Positions 1-12,700 of a stretch of 64,000 nucleotides of DNA are shown one piece after another; the stretch's first letter is position 1; the number at the start of each line of letters is the position of its first letter. A program made the translations under genes and the position numbers. The notes beneath the pieces are model-generated. The model did not search any database. It was not told where the DNA came from and saw only the letters and a program-made list of their open reading frames with translations. This DNA is from Pseudevernia furfuracea (taxonomy: Eukaryota > Ascomycota > Lecanoromycetes > Lecanorales > Parmeliaceae), in assembly GCA_022315425.1 (NCBI GenBank), contig JAIUPT010000048.1, positions 1-64,000 of the forward strand. Reading direction: 5' to 3'.

Positions 1-500
1 ATGACAAGCATTTTGGTTCGATTCTTTACAGCGCTCAATAGCAAAAGCGCCCACAGTGCTGCCGTTCCTTTCTTGATAAGGCCAGTATTGCCGTGACACG
101 AACAGGGGCGAGCGTTCAGTGAAGTCTTGGTGCCACATGGAGTAGCAGACTTTCAGCGTCTGCAGTTGTCGTAACCGCTGCTGTCAGACGCCGCTGGTGA
201 AACCCAGTTTTGCCAGCTGCTTGGCATACATATCAGGTGCGTCGTGCTTACTCTTGCTGCTTGCATAGCGACGAACGGAAGCTGCTCTCAGCCATCACAA
301 CAGGCCTCTGATCCCTCGTTTAACTGGTGTTGCAGGTGCGCTGAAGTCCAGACCAGGTCTTCCAACTATTCGCAGACCTCACAGGCGCACTGCACAGCAA
401 GTGCGGCGCTTTTTCTCTAGCTCGAGTGCTGTCCGTCGTATCTGTTTGTACTACATGCTGCCCTTATGGTACAGGTCACGGCAACACACGTCACCTTGTG
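1..500. other. no gene recognised
   Basis: No conserved motif was seen on either strand. The stretch lies immediately 5' of a reverse-transcriptase fragment and may be the decayed upstream part of the same retroelement, but nothing in it proves that. Confidence 0.3.
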
Positions 501-536
501 AGGAATCATGGCAAATCGTCAGGCACGCAGAGCTGC

Positions 537-1400
537 CAATAAGGAAGGCAACCTGTACATGGTCAAGACGGGGTTTTAACACTATTTTACTGATCAGCAG
601 TTGTCAGCGACAGTCTTGCAAGCGGTGCAACTCGTTTCGCCAATCCTGATAGCCAGCAACGTTCTGGCAACTTGCAACGTTTGGCTTTCATTTTTGCTTT
701 CAAATATGTATGTCAACATTTGGTGAGCCAAATTTGCTGCCAAGTCCAGGGAAACCACCCATGGTTACCAATTGTGCTTCACATCTAGCTGACTCCTGCC
801 TGGCTGTGCGTGAAGTCAGCTTCATCACGCAATCCACCTGGCTACATTGTACCTCGATGTTGCTGTTGCTTTCCTGTGCACAGTCATCTATGCAATGGCA
901 TGTGCCTCTCTGCTTACTGCGCTACATTGATGACCTGGCCAGCATTTGTAGTGCAAACCTACACCATAAGCTGTGTGTAGATCAGAACTCTCATCATGCA
1001 AAGGATCACTGGCTTATCCCAGGACTCTGTTGGTCATGCCAGAAAGATTCATGAAACTCCAGCGACTACATGAATGTCAGGGTACAGCGCAAAATGGCAG
1101 TGTCAGTCGGTATGACAGGGGACACATGTGCCACTGTCCAAACTGTTCGTCATCACATACCCCACTGCCAGCTCCAATATCAGCTCAGCAGCCAAGTAAG
1201 GCCATCATCATTGGTCAGTTCGTTAGAGCTGCGCAGAATCACGGCGCGCCTTCCTGATGACTGGTGTTATCAGCTACATGCAAACCAAAGGACGCGATGT
1301 GACACACATGATGTTTGGGCTGCACATGCTGTGCAGGAGGTTCACAGAGCTGTATGGCACACACCTGCATGACATGTGCCAACAAATGACCTGGATGCCA
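537..1400 (+). mobile_element. decayed retroelement reverse transcriptase fragment
   Basis: A stretch near 760-835 reads TNCASHLADSCLAVREVSF, resembling the GTNCAPLLADL block of a eukaryotic retroelement RT family. It is followed in the same frame by RYIDDL at 920-937, the catalytic YxDD box. Further downstream, in shifted frames, come IIIGQFVRAAQ (about 1203-1235) and MLCRRFTELYG (about 1329-1360), matching the SQLIRYSRA and RKFYGRH blocks that follow the RT core in this family. The pieces lie in the right order but need several frame changes and no single ORF spans them. I infer a dead or error-damaged copy. The clade is uncertain: Penelope-like is possible, and no endonuclease domain was seen. 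Confidence 0.6.
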
Positions 1401-2838
1401 TTACAGCTGCTTGTCTAGCAGTACGCAATGATTACTTCCACCGTGCACAGCAAGTCTCAGATCTCAAACACAACATGTGCCATATTAGCAGAATGCTTCA
1501 TACCAGGCTTGACTTACCATCTAACAACTCACTAGCTGGTCGAGGGCCTGCAAGCCACAAGCCTTGGCAAGTTTTATTGCTAGCAGCGCTGCTGAGGCAC
1601 ATCTGAGGCTAAAGTCAGGTCTGATGAATGAAGCGCTGCTATTTTGAGCCCAGCGAATTGGCACATAACTCCATGCATGAGGGGCAATTCAGAATCAAAA
1701 AGCAAAAGCAGCGTCCATGCAGATAAGCTGAGGCATCTTTGCCTGGGTGTAGGCAGGCACCCAGCCTCTGAGTCACCACAAGTGTACATGTGCAGTCACC
1801 ATGACGGCGCAGGGGTTGCCTACAGAGCTCAGCCAAACACAGACTGGCAGCCACGGTGATAATGCAACACTCCTGACATGCATGTGGAACTCATGCATAT
1901 CTGCCGACCACATTTTGCAGTGACACAATCTACGTATACACCCTGATTCCCGACAGTTCTCCGAGCTTTGCTGAGAGTGCAGTTTCGGGAACTGATCATC
2001 GGGTTCATACCACTAAGCAAACACAGATTACAAGGCAGAGGGCACCTGAGCAGGTGCCGAGGCAAGGCAGTAGCCAGCAACAGCGTTATGAGCACACGTC
2101 AAAGCTTAACATAACACAATTGCCAAAGTTTGCAATGCTACTTTAGTGCTACTGCGCTGCGCCTGCAACATATTCGTGCCTGCCAGCAACAGAAAAAAGA
2201 CAGGTACATGTCATCCACCATCAGATAAGCTATAGGTTGATTGCATCAATGCCTTTACCTATACCTCAAAGCTCCGACGCTTTTGTCATGCGAAGCATAC
2301 TCAGGCCTTGCACCTCCCATGCAGAATAGGATTGAAAGTTCTGCACCAATACATCGATCAGAATAATGGTTACAGATACAAGCAGTAAGGTGCTTTAAAA
2401 CAGTGAAGCTGAAAGCTGCAACCAAGGCAAGTTTGCCATTGTTGGGCGGTGGAATCAGATGAAAAGACTTTCATGAATATGACACAAACACTCATGCCAA
2501 CATGAAAGAAAAGCGCAAGTACACTGCTTTCCCTAAATGCAATGGACATGTTGTGTGGCAGGTATAGTCCCAAGCAACACAAACAGTGACCAGAAGGGGA
2601 GTTGTAACTCAAAAATAGAGCAACATGTTCTGTACCATTGCAAACAAAACAGGGCAGCAGATAGAACAAACACTGCTTGAAACCAAGCTCTGCACACTTC
2701 CAAGTTCTACAGAGCTGCGCAGATTGTGACAAACTGCTGCAGGCACACACAACACAAGAGTCCACCAAAAACCCATACCACCTCCCTGCAGGGACCTGAC
2801 TAGAAAAAGTATTGCAGGATATGAGGCACACGTCTATT
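1400..2838. other. no gene recognised
   Basis: The longest open stretch here, 2370-2870 on the minus strand, has no recognisable motif and overlaps the 3' end of the SRPBCC gene. Its composition (Cys, Leu and Ser rich, many internal Met) looks like non-coding sequence read in frame. Nothing else could be supported. Confidence 0.4.
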
Positions 2839-4061
2839 TTATCTTGCAGCAGAAGCCTTTTCAGAGACAAATTTGCCCTGTTCCTGCATCTCCTGCAACT
2901 TCTCCTGCAACCCCTCCACAGCTTCTTTGGCCAGATTTCCCATCAAGAAACCTATGAAAAAACTGGAAATACCTGCAGCAGCAACTGCCTTTCATGTTGC
3001 ATCAGACAAATTAGCCTGCTATAGCTCTGAGTGTAAGACAACACAGCTTCTGATGAAGAACTGCATGAGAGCAACGTTGAGTCAAGACTCATGTCAGGCA
3101 CATCAGAAGACCTACTTGTACCATCTGACCAACTCTATCTTGGTGTGTAGTTCACTTGAACAATGTCCTCAGACCCTGGCTTGCGGGTGAAAGTGAGCGT
3201 GTCTGTGCTTTCATGAACCGTGATATGCCAAAAAAGACGGCTTTATTTGGACGCTCCATTTCAAGCAACTGATACCTGCATCAGATTGCAAGTCATATTT
3301 AGTGCAATAATGCTTGTTGGAAGGTTTAGATGTCTGAGGGTTTGAGTACCAGACTCCGATGCAAATCTGCATGCCTGTGGCAAGTCCATGCACTTTAATG
3401 CACTTAAATGCTCCACGCTGAACAAACACTGCACTCAGTAGGCTGTGCTTCAGGTCAGGCCTGATTGCTACACAATAAAGCAATAACCTCAGCATAACAT
3501 TTATGGTCCCAGATTAATCAGAGTCAACCTGGGACCAGAAAACAAAAAAGAAAAGCATTGGGGCCTCACACTGTAACAGTCTTGACTCCAGCAATACAGT
3601 CATCAGGGACACTGTGTCGCCAACCTGAAAGCCCTCTTTTGCTACTTTCGCGCAGCTGGAGTCAGTTGTACCTGCACCCCAGGCCTGACTCAGCATAAAC
3701 AAAGAGAGAACACCGACGCCTACGAGTGCGGCTGGCTTTCGGATTGTACCTGTATCCCATCTGTCTATGTGTGAAAAGTCAGCAGCGTACTGGAACACCT
3801 TCTCTATGTCGCCTTTGACCTCAAACGAGTTTTCGGACAATGAGTTGCTGAGGTTGTAGTCATTGGACCGTGGTGACTGCTGTGGCCTGAACACGCTGTA
3901 TTGACTGCAGGGGTATGCGACGGTCGAAGTTGAGGTGTGTGGGCGTCCTGAATGGCTCGAGTCGTGTGCACCGGAAAGGCGTTGCTGTGGCCAGACCGGC
4001 GAGCACTACCCTTAACACTGGGCAGGCAGGAAAGTGCTGAGCTCATCTTTGTTGATCTCAT
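2839..4061 (-). CDS. SRPBCC / polyketide cyclase-like lipid-binding domain protein
   Basis: The N-terminal exon has the segment VFQYAADFSHIDRWDTGT (about 3750-3810), the helix and loop that open the SRPBCC (START/polyketide-cyclase) fold. A middle exon (about 3150-3215) encodes STDTLTFTRKPG and VQVNYTP, matching the DTITF...VTYT strands. The last exon (2839-2970) gives a helical tail, GNLAKEAVEGLQEKLQEMQ, ending in TAA at 2839-2841. The ATG at 4061 would add a Ser/Ala/Arg/Thr-rich leader that looks like an organelle transit peptide, but joining it to the domain needs one frame change. SRPBCC proteins bind hydrophobic ligands in a deep cavity; no ligand can be named. The gene is divergent from the SUN-domain gene across a short shared promoter. 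Confidence 0.65.
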
Positions 4062-4144
4062 GGTCTGCGAAGCTCTGCATAAACGTGCAACTTGGTAAAG
4101 GTAGTCAAAGCAGGACCATTTTGCCAAATGATTTTGGGCCTTGA

Positions 4145-4215
4145 GTTTTGATGTAACGCGTAACGCGTAACGCGCGTGACGTGCGTGACGCGTGTAACGC
4201 TAACACGCGCTGAGC
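4145..4215. promoter_or_regulatory. CG-rich repeated-motif block in divergent promoter
   Basis: Between two divergent genes lies a block built from near-repeats of TAACGCG and GTGACG, with ACGCG recurring about six times in roughly 60 bases. It is far richer in CpG than its surroundings. Position and repetition suggest clustered transcription-factor sites, but no factor is known. Confidence 0.45.
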
Positions 4216-4387
4216 TGACTAACAGCCATCGACACAGCTGCATTCAGATAAAACGCACGCCCTCGCCGTGACAGGCGTGAGTAATGCATGTGATGCCATC
4301 CTTCATCAGTTTTGTGCACTGACACTTGATGCAGCAGGCCTTGGCACGGGGCACATCGAATACAAGGCTGCTTTTCCTTGTTTTGCT

Positions 4388-7300
4388 ATGCTTGCTAGCA
4401 TTGGCAGCCTAGCTGACACACAGCAGAAGCAGCAGGACGAGTTGCAGCAGCCGCTACTCTCAGCCTCGGGCACAAACCACACCGGCTCAGACCCACATGC
4501 AGCAGTAGCAAAGTCTCCTGGCAGCCTTCCTAGCAAGCTTGAGAGCGACACTGTGCAAAGTGTAACTGACAGCGGCCTGCTATTGAAGCAGTGCAAGGCC
4601 TCTCCCCACATGTGACAAGCCTGCGCTTCTGGAGAGCCCTAGTCCCTCCAACAGCACGTGAAATTTGTCCCTGTCGAAATCCTGAGAGTGATCTCTCAGC
4701 TGAGCACCACCTTCAGGTGTGTCCAACACGGGCCCTGCCATTGTTGTCAGTACGCTGTGCATGCCAATACAGCATCAAGCTCATGAGCAGCGTTCAACTC
4801 GAATCGAAACGAGCTTGATAGTAGAAAAACTATTTAGGCTATATTTTCAACACCTTTCAGTCAGGTTCACTACAGCCTGCAGTGTCAAATCAATGTTGTC
4901 AAACCCACGACAATACCCACATCAAGCCATGCTCACAACATGCTGAGAAAGATTCTTGCCATGATTGACCAGGACATCAACTCCTGCACTCGGAAACACA
5001 CTGCTGGTGGCACAGGTACTGGCAGCTGTCAACGCTGCCCCCAGCAGCACCAGTAATGCAAGTGCAACACATTCGGCTCCGCTTGAGCAGGCACAACTGC
5101 ACCAAAGCAGCAGAAGCTAGCCAGCGACAGCTCTGAAGAGGACTCGCCACAACTTTGCCTTGTCCAAAGATGGGGCCAAGATTGTGGCCTGCAACAAGGA
5201 GGCCAAGAAGGCGTCGGCCATCTAGACACTGACAGCGACACCTTCATGAAAAATGACTGCAAAGCTGAGAAATGGTTCATCATTGAGCTATCTCAGGTGT
5301 GACAGCATGCCAACTTGGTAACACACATCATATCTGCCTGATAGAGTCTTGTCATGTACAAACATTTAGCAGCAGACCAACATCAGTGCATCCTCAATCC
5401 TCAAACATCATCATCAATCATCAATCCCAAAGCTCAGTCATCCGGCTCAGTCAGTAATCACCGATCATTGTCAGTCTAATGACTGCTTTCACAGGCATTA
5501 TGTGCCAGTGTTTTCATTGTTGTACAGCATTACTCACCTGTCTTCTGCAACCACCCGAACTTGGGTGTATTGCAGCCATGCAGTGCAGGTGCAAGAGTAG
5601 ACTCCTTCCAGCTGTCTCAGTACGAGCTGTACTCCAGCAGGGTGAGGACTTTGAGTTGAGGGGCGGCAGGGCCACCCCAGAGCCCAGGGGGCGCAGTACA
5701 GCAAGACCTCAATACCACTGGCTGGCAGCTGATGGGCAAATATACTGCTGCCAAGATGAAGGGCAGTCAGGTCTGTATGCCCAGCTATACCTTTTGGGAT
5801 GTAATCAGATTCACTTTCCATAGCTTGTTGGACTGATCATTTTTCTGACATGCCTGTTTTCAAGCTCTGCAGCCCATTATAATACTTGGCTTCTCAGTTA
5901 AATTGACGCCGAAAGGCGCAGTCTTCTATTCTCTTTTCTTTTCTGCTGTTTTCATGCACTCTGTAGATGTTGTGCACAAGATCTGATGGCCTTGTCGCTG
6001 CTGTGAGTTTAAGCCTAAAAGGCTGACCAAGACTGACAAGTGGGTATAAGCAAATCACACTGACAGCCCAATCTTGGTGCTGCAGACCTTCACAGTGGCA
6101 GAGCCTGCTTGGCTGAAGTACCTCCAATTTCATTTCCTCACTCACCATGGCAGTGAGCCCATGTGCGCACTTAATGATGTTCTGGTCTTTGGCAAGAGCG
6201 CAGCAGAGATCTTGAAGACCAGCTGAGTGATGAGGCTCTGCTGATTGATACACAAGACTCTGCTGATGCCAAAGCCATTGAGGCAGCAGCACCCATCAAT
6301 CCAAAGGGCAACACTGACCCACAGGCCGCACAAGCAAGCACCCTAAGTTCAGCACAGCAGGTGGCAACTGAAGCAATAGTGGATGCAAGCAGCAATGCAG
6401 GTCTGCAGAACGCCTCTTGAGTAACGCAGGCCGGCAATCAATCAGGCCTGGCAAGCAAGCACATGCTCAGCAGCAGGCGTCTTCTAACTCAACAGCCGGT
6501 CCGCAACATCCAGGTGAGAACATGTCAGCTATACATCTGCTAGTGTATGAACATTTGGCAGTAGTAGCTGCATTGCCTGCCGCAGCAAGCAGGACAGGCA
6601 AAGAACACATGTAAGTGCAAGTTGCATGGCCTTTGTCTGTGTTTGTTTCTTATCTGCACTCAGTGTGCATGGCTTGTAACAGCTATAAGCAAGACAGACC
6701 GACCACCTGCTATATTTCGCTGTGGCAGGTCAGCAGGGCTCTGAGCAAAGAGCTGCGGACTCCGGCAGGATGCCACACCCAGTGATATCAGATTCTGCAG
6801 ACCTGACTGGCTGACAAAGTCCACTCTGTTGAGCTAGAGAATGAAGCTCTCCTGCGAGAGGCACCTCCTGGAGCAGCAGAGACGGAAATCCAAAGCAGAA
6901 GTCAGAGCTGAGCCATCCACAGAGGACCTGCTGCTGCTTCACAACAGCGCTGGCAGTACACAAAGCTCGCCACGGTGGCAGCATCTATGACATGCTGGTT
7001 CAGGGAGATCAAATCCCTCAAGCTGCAACAGAAGCAAACACCCAGGCAGCTAGCTGAGCTGCAAAGGAACTTGTCGATGCATATTCCAGGCGAACTGCGG
7101 CTGAGTTGGGCGCTCTGGATCAGATTATCAAGGGGCTACAGGCTGATATGAATCTTATGCAGAGCGTCAAAAAGCGATCTTACAGAGGACAGCGACACTG
7201 CTGTGGCGACTCTTTCAGATGTGGGAATGTTGATCTGAGGGCAGTGTTGGCTTCAGCTTGAATCCATGCAGCGGGCATTGCACCATGTGCAGCATAGAGT

Positions 7301-7472
7301 CACCGCCATTGTGTTTGCTAGCCATTATTGCGTGGTTGGGAGTGGTTGTGCTCACTGCTCCTGCCTGGGTCAGCTGACCTGGATTCTGTGGATCCCCATA
7401 TTTTTGATTGCAGCAATTGGCGTTGTGTGGCTTATGCCATGCATATTCAGAATACTTCCTGGCAGCATGTAG
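4388..7472 (+). CDS. SUN-domain membrane protein (SLP1/SUCO-type)
   Basis: Three exons carry a SUN domain. At about 5150-5298: FALSKDGAKIVACNKEAKKA, then SDTFMKNDCKAEKWFIIELS. At about 5621-5820, across frame changes: ELYSSRV, DFELRG, WQLMGKYTAAKMKGSQV, RFTFHS. At about 6135-6215: SEPMCALNDVLVFGKSAAE. Then come an acidic, Ala-rich linker, a helical segment (AAELGALDQIIKGLQADM, about 7090-7155) and a hydrophobic C-terminal stretch (WILWIPIFLIAAIGVVWLM, about 7381-7437), probably a membrane anchor. The order SUN, coiled coil, C-terminal membrane segment fits the SLP1/Osteopotentia-SUCO class of the ER and nuclear envelope rather than canonical C-terminal SUN proteins. The start is uncertain: the frame is open back to 4268 and the first ATG in it is 4388. 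A GG-to-G loss near 6208 breaks the frame. Confidence 0.75.
5887..5950 (+). repeat. intronic dispersed repeat, copy A
   Basis: This sequence, beginning TGGCTTCTCAGTTAAATTGA and running through GCCGAAA to a TTCTTTTC-rich tail, closely matches 53296-53350 inside MSH3. Both copies lie in introns of unrelated genes in the same orientation relative to transcription. No further copies were noticed in the window. Confidence 0.5.
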
Positions 7473-7806
7473 TCCAGTAAACACTTTGCAATGCGTCTTG
7501 CAGTGTGATGTGTCTGCACAGTGTGTCTTGCAAAAGTTTAGCTGAATGTGATAGCAAGGCAGGTGATTTCAGAGTGGTGCATGCAGAACTAAAGCATCAC
7601 AGTTGATGCTTGTTCTATGCGTAGGCAGCATGCATCCCAAGAGTATTAGATCTAGGCATTTCATTTAATGAACTTGTGATTTGTACAAGACTGGGGATTG
7701 GCAACCATGCGTGTGACCATATTATTTCACAAGACCCATTCACCTGTGTCACTGGCATTCTGCACTGCTATAAGGTACCAATACCTTTTACTGTAAGTCA
7801 GGCTTG

Positions 7807-7844
7807 TGTACAGGCCTGCATGCAGTGTACAGGCCTGCATGCAC
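7807..7844. repeat. 19-bp tandem duplication
   Basis: The unit TGTACAGGCCTGCATGCAG occurs twice head to tail, with the last base differing. It contains the palindromes AGGCCT and TGCATGCA. It lies 3' of the SUN-domain gene in otherwise featureless sequence. Confidence 0.8.
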
Positions 7845-8329
7845 TGAAACACAATAGCATTACTTGAATGCTGGCAGAATCTGATGTGCAGCAGATGTGC
7901 ATATGCTCAGCGCAAACTGTAAGGTGTTTGGAATACGATCTGGTCAAAAATACAAAACAAGGAAGGGTACGAGGTGAATCTTGGTGACAATGTATGGTGA
8001 TAGGTCAGTCAAAAAGTCCACCAAAAGAATAAATAATTGAGGGCAGGAGCAGTTGCAACAGCAAACAGCCTTGCTGCATTTGTGCTGAAGGCATAATGAA
8101 ACGGCGCTCGACGTCATCGTCAGCAGCGCTTTTCGACCCCACATATGATCTTTGCTTTCACTCCGTCAGTAGGACACCGAATCTGCACCATCTCTATGCT
8201 TGTTTCGCTGCTCATCATCACTCAGTGTCCTTCCAATACTCTTCCATTGCTTCCATCCCTGTTTGCATCATCACTCTCACCACTACTCCCATTGTTGTTA
8301 CCATCACTCCCTGCAGCTTCAGCCACTTG

Positions 8330-8605
8330 GACTGCCGGTCAATGGGGGCTTCTTGTAGCCCCATGGCGAGCTGCACTTTCCTGTCCCCTGGGTGCAGTGT
8401 TGACGCCAGGGGTAGCCAAGGCTGGACAAACTAGGCATGTCATTCTTACTCACAGCAGCCTGGTCCAATACAAACACGTCCTCCTCTTCAAGAGTTGCAT
8501 TGGGGCAGCAACTCTTAGTCAAGACCCGCATCATGTCATGTGACCGGTCATCAAGCTGCTTGCGCAGTAGCACGAGTGAGTCCTGCTATGTCGTTGTCGC
8601 GTCCA
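8330..8605 (-). CDS. possible coding exon(s), unassigned helical protein
   Basis: On the minus strand one frame reads LVLLRKQLDDRSHDMMRVLT followed by an acidic segment, LEEEDVFVLDQAAVSKND. A neighbouring frame continues DRKVQLAMGLQEAPIDRQSK and WLKLQ. Residue usage (heptad-like Leu, charged residues) looks like real helical coding sequence, unlike the Cys- and Ser-rich shadow frames around it. No family was recognised and the gene limits are unknown. Confidence 0.3.
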
Positions 8606-8969
8606 CGCCAGCTCTTGCAGCATCCGACTGCCTAGGCTATGCCAGCTTCTGTATGGGCTGCTGTTACGTAATCTGCCCGGCAGCCTTCAGCTCTGCTTGC
8701 ATGCCGCAAGTCAAGGTGCTCTGACATAATGGCACCTGCAGCGCCAGTAAGTTGGTGACGCTGCTTGTGCGTTGCAGGCATGGGCTGGCTTCGACATTGC
8801 GCTGCATGCCAATGCTGCACCATTCCTCTCTGTTATGAAGCTTGTTTTGTTATGAAGCTCGTGTTTTGTGTGGAAGGGAGACAATGCACGGGCATGCTGG
8901 TGCAACTTAAGCAAGCAAAATTTGGTGAGGAGTTTACAACCAAGCAGCATAATGTGGGTAGGATAGTAC

Positions 8970-9740
8970 CCAAAGTTGCTTGTTGCAACAGCAGGGTGTG
9001 CTTGTTCAGTTATCTCACACAGCACACACAAGCTTTATGACGAGAAAGCGGGGCAGCATTGCAACAACTGTGCTGGTCAGCTTGCAGCAGTTGACGCTTC
9101 TTCAGAGAAAAGTGTGCGGGGCCTTACATTTGGTATGTTCTCTGAGGGAGTGGACTAGTGGTGACCAGGCGTGCGCGTGCTGTGTACACCACGGCAGCGC
9201 TCAGCGGCTTCTCAATGCCACATCTTCAACACCGATTGCCCTGACGACATCCCTACAACAGCACCCATGCTCAGCGCAAAGCTACAGGCCCGTGCTGATG
9301 CAATGACGACCATGTAGCATGAGAAAGACATGCAGACATTGGGAAGCTTGCAAAGATATGAGTACGCAGCCCAGAATGCCCACCCTGCAAACACAATACA
9401 TCTGTTTAATCAGACATCAGCGTACCAACAGGAGCAACTGCAAAGTCTATGGCATCATGCAGCATGCATTGTCCATTTGCTTCTGCTTCTATCAGAGAAA
9501 ATGTACCACACTGATGCCCTGTAAGCTGTTGTACAATGTCAAGGCCCTGCAGCTCAGATGCTGCGTGAGCTTACCCATACACCACAGTTGAAGCCGCCGC
9601 TCGAGCTGCCTGATGCCGAGCAGGTTGTGTCAAGTCAAAGGCACACTAGGGCACCTGCCTCCCTGCTCCAGCGTCTCGCGACATGCGCTTTCAGCATGAT
9701 TCACCTTACAGACTGCCCAACTCTCCAAAGCCACATATGA
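8970..9740 (+). other. interrupted open frame of unknown origin
   Basis: One plus-strand frame is open for long stretches with protein-like composition: LSAKLQARADAMTTM, a TAG, then HEKDMQTLGSLQRYEYAAQN and QTSAYQQEQLQSLWHH, and later AAQMLRELTHTPQLKPPLEL. It is broken by at least two stops and no family was recognised. It may be a decayed mobile-element ORF or a host exon with consensus errors. Confidence 0.3.
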
Positions 9741-12700
9741 CAACTAGTGCGCATGTCCCGAGACCCTTTCGCTGCTCCTATGGTTGCTGGCGCCTCGCCT
9801 CTGCACCTGTGATAGACTGTAAATATAATTACAACGCTTATCCAGTCTACCATATGTGAGCTGGGTCCGTGCAGGACAGTGTTGCCTCTGTGCAACCAAC
9901 ATCTGTCCATCAGGCAAGCCAACGTGATTTCCATGTGCAGTACTATTAGACACGTCGCATCGCCGCATCATGACTCATCTGAGCGCACAGCTCTGGCCTG
10001 GAAGCGCAGCATATGCACTACCCTGCTCTGTTCCGTCGCTGCAGTCACTGTCAGCGCCCTCAACTATGTTCATCGACCTCGCTTACACACCGCAACATCT
10101 CACCACAATGACGCCTCACCTTGACGAGATGAGCGGGACATCAAGCTACATACATAACATCCAGACCACGGCATTGCTTTGTTCTGGCCTGAGGACAGTT
10201 CATGTGTCAGCATGCTGACCACAGTCAGCATGCTGGGCTGTTCATGTGCTGCCCAGAATCAGTGCATGTGCTTAGACTTACAAGCTATTGTAGACATCCT
10301 TGAGACCTAGTCTAGATCCAACCCCACACAAGCTGCATTAATACGCCTGACAGCCACCCATAGAAAAAACACGTCAGCGAAACCCATCCTGAGCGACTAC
10401 TGACAGTTGCTGCTCCCGGTGTGCAGCTACATCAGGTCATGCACGCAGGCAGGCCTTGCCGACGTTCGTCTTCCTCATCGTACTTGTCTGCACAGCTTCT
10501 TGACCATGGATGTCCCAGGCCAGCTGCGTAGAGAGCCATGTCTAATGACGCTACCACTAATCGATGAGCGTCACTTGTTGAGCTCCTCTGGCAGCACCTT
10601 CAGCTCAGCAGCTAGTGCTGCAGCAAGACAAGCTGAACGCCCCGCCTCTGAGCCAAGCATTGAGGTCTGTCCGCACGAGACTCTGCACATGACACCATTT
10701 CGTCAGGGTTTGCAGCTGTCTCATACCTGAACAAACTCCAGGGTGCCAACATACCAATATGTGTGCATGTGTATGTACTTGTGTGTTCATTAGCCTGCTG
10801 CACTGTCAGTTTTCAAGAAGCTGTACGCTGACCAAGAGGCAAAGTGCTACTTTTGCACTCAGCCCCTGCATTGCTGCTTAGGCAACGCGCAGAGCACATA
10901 AGAGCGCAACATCTAACTAGCACTCTACTGTCATGTAAGCACTTTATACTTGCCGTGAAAGCTGAGGCTGTGAATATCCATGTCATGCATGAAAGCTTGG
11001 ACGGCACACAAAAGCCATCACAGGACTGAGCCCACTCACATCCTAGCTCACGTTGCACAAAAGTAGCAATCCAGTGACAGCTAGAAGAGATACAGCGAAT
11101 GGGGAGGATGGAAATACAGGAGGTGCAAGCATGGAATACACAAGGTGTATGAGTAAGGGTGACCGGGTCAAGCCACAGTAGGGGCGCACGCTGCGATGAT
11201 GGACCTGAAGAAAGAGGCCTCCTGTGAGAAGCCAGCAATGGGCCACTGCGGGAACAGCAGGGCCAGACCAGACTGCGACCTGTTGTCACAAAAGAAGAGG
11301 CCCAGCAGAATACAGCGCGGGAAGGGCCTGATGTTCGCCTCCACCTACGACCAGGCAGAAGTGTTGATCATGCACAGCCATGAAGGTACATGCAGGGCCT
11401 GCTGCGTGGGCCCCATGCTATTACACCACATAATGATCATGCAAGCACAACCTGTGTGCATTTAGATGTGATGGCCGGCATCACAAAAACAGCCAAGCAA
11501 GTGAAGGTCCCCAGCGTGACTAAGAGAAATGCAATGTCCCAACCTTGGCAGTACACATGCCTCCAGACGTCAGAAGGCATACGTTTGGAATAATATAATC
11601 AAAGCATGCATTGAAGGTACATCCAAGAGTGGATGTACTGGCGGCACGGGACCGTCTTGCCAAGCATTGCTGTCTAGTGGTGATCTGCTTCTGAAGCAGC
11701 GCAATCACCGTGAATGGTGCTCGCGCAATGACAGATGTGGAGGCTGCTATATACACCTGGAGTCCGATAGTTGGTTTCAGCCAGCAGGCACTCCTGCTGA
11801 GAAGGCCCCTGCAGGCACACACAATGCACTTGCACCTGTGCGACCCACTCGACTGAGGTGCGTTGCTCCCAGGAAGCACACAAGCAGTTGACTCTGACAA
11901 GGAGCTGGTTGCAATTGATCATAGAGCGAAACAAGCAGCAGCTGTTAGCAGGCAAGACGTCACAAAAGCAGCAGGGCAACAGGGCCGAAAAGTAAAACCA
12001 GACACAGCCAAAGCAGAGTCATCATGCAGTGGAGGAAGCAGTGATATGAGGCTGCCCCAACTGGATATCCATGAAAGGGTTGATGCAGGTGACAGACGGA
12101 ATCTGATGTGTCGGAAGCAGCCTAATGTATTCGCTTGAGGCCCAGCTCTGAGTTCAGCAGGCCAGCTCCAGTGGACAGTCAGCAGACAGAGGGAGGATGA
12201 AGGTTTCATGCTGCGTGACTAAGCCACAGCTCAAAGAGGCGGCGCATGACCAGGCGGCCCACCACAGAGTTTGCAGCAAGACCGGCCCAGCGGCGTCAGG
12301 AGCCATGTGGGCCCAGTTGGTGACACCACGGCTCATTGTGCTTGCCGCCAAGGTCGTTTGTTTCTACCGAAGGTAGCGAGACCAGAAATGGACTACAGCT
12401 ATATCTGCACGAAGCAAGGACAACAGGTGAGTTGCTGTGAGGTGTGCAGTCTCTGATTTGACATGAGTCCGAAGACCTGAGCATTGGTGGCTGCAGTCAG
12501 CACTGCAAATTGATCATGTCATGCTGAGATGACAGTTGTGATTGATGCAATATGGCACAGCGTGCGCTTGTGCCTCAACTAGTGTGCGATTAAGTCGGCT
12601 GACACTGAGGCATGGCCTTACTGCAAAAGCAGTATACTAAGTGTAGCTGAACCAAACTGGAGGAGAGCTCTCCATTCTCTGACAGCAGCTGAAGCACAAA

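Noticed and set aside
2370..2870. 166-codon minus-strand open frame
   Set aside because: Its Cys/Leu/Ser-rich composition lacks any motif, and it overlaps the clear last exon of the SRPBCC gene in another frame. Treated as fortuitous.
10813..11289. 158-codon minus-strand open frame
   Set aside because: No recognisable motif, shadow-frame composition, and the opposite strand has equally plausible pieces.
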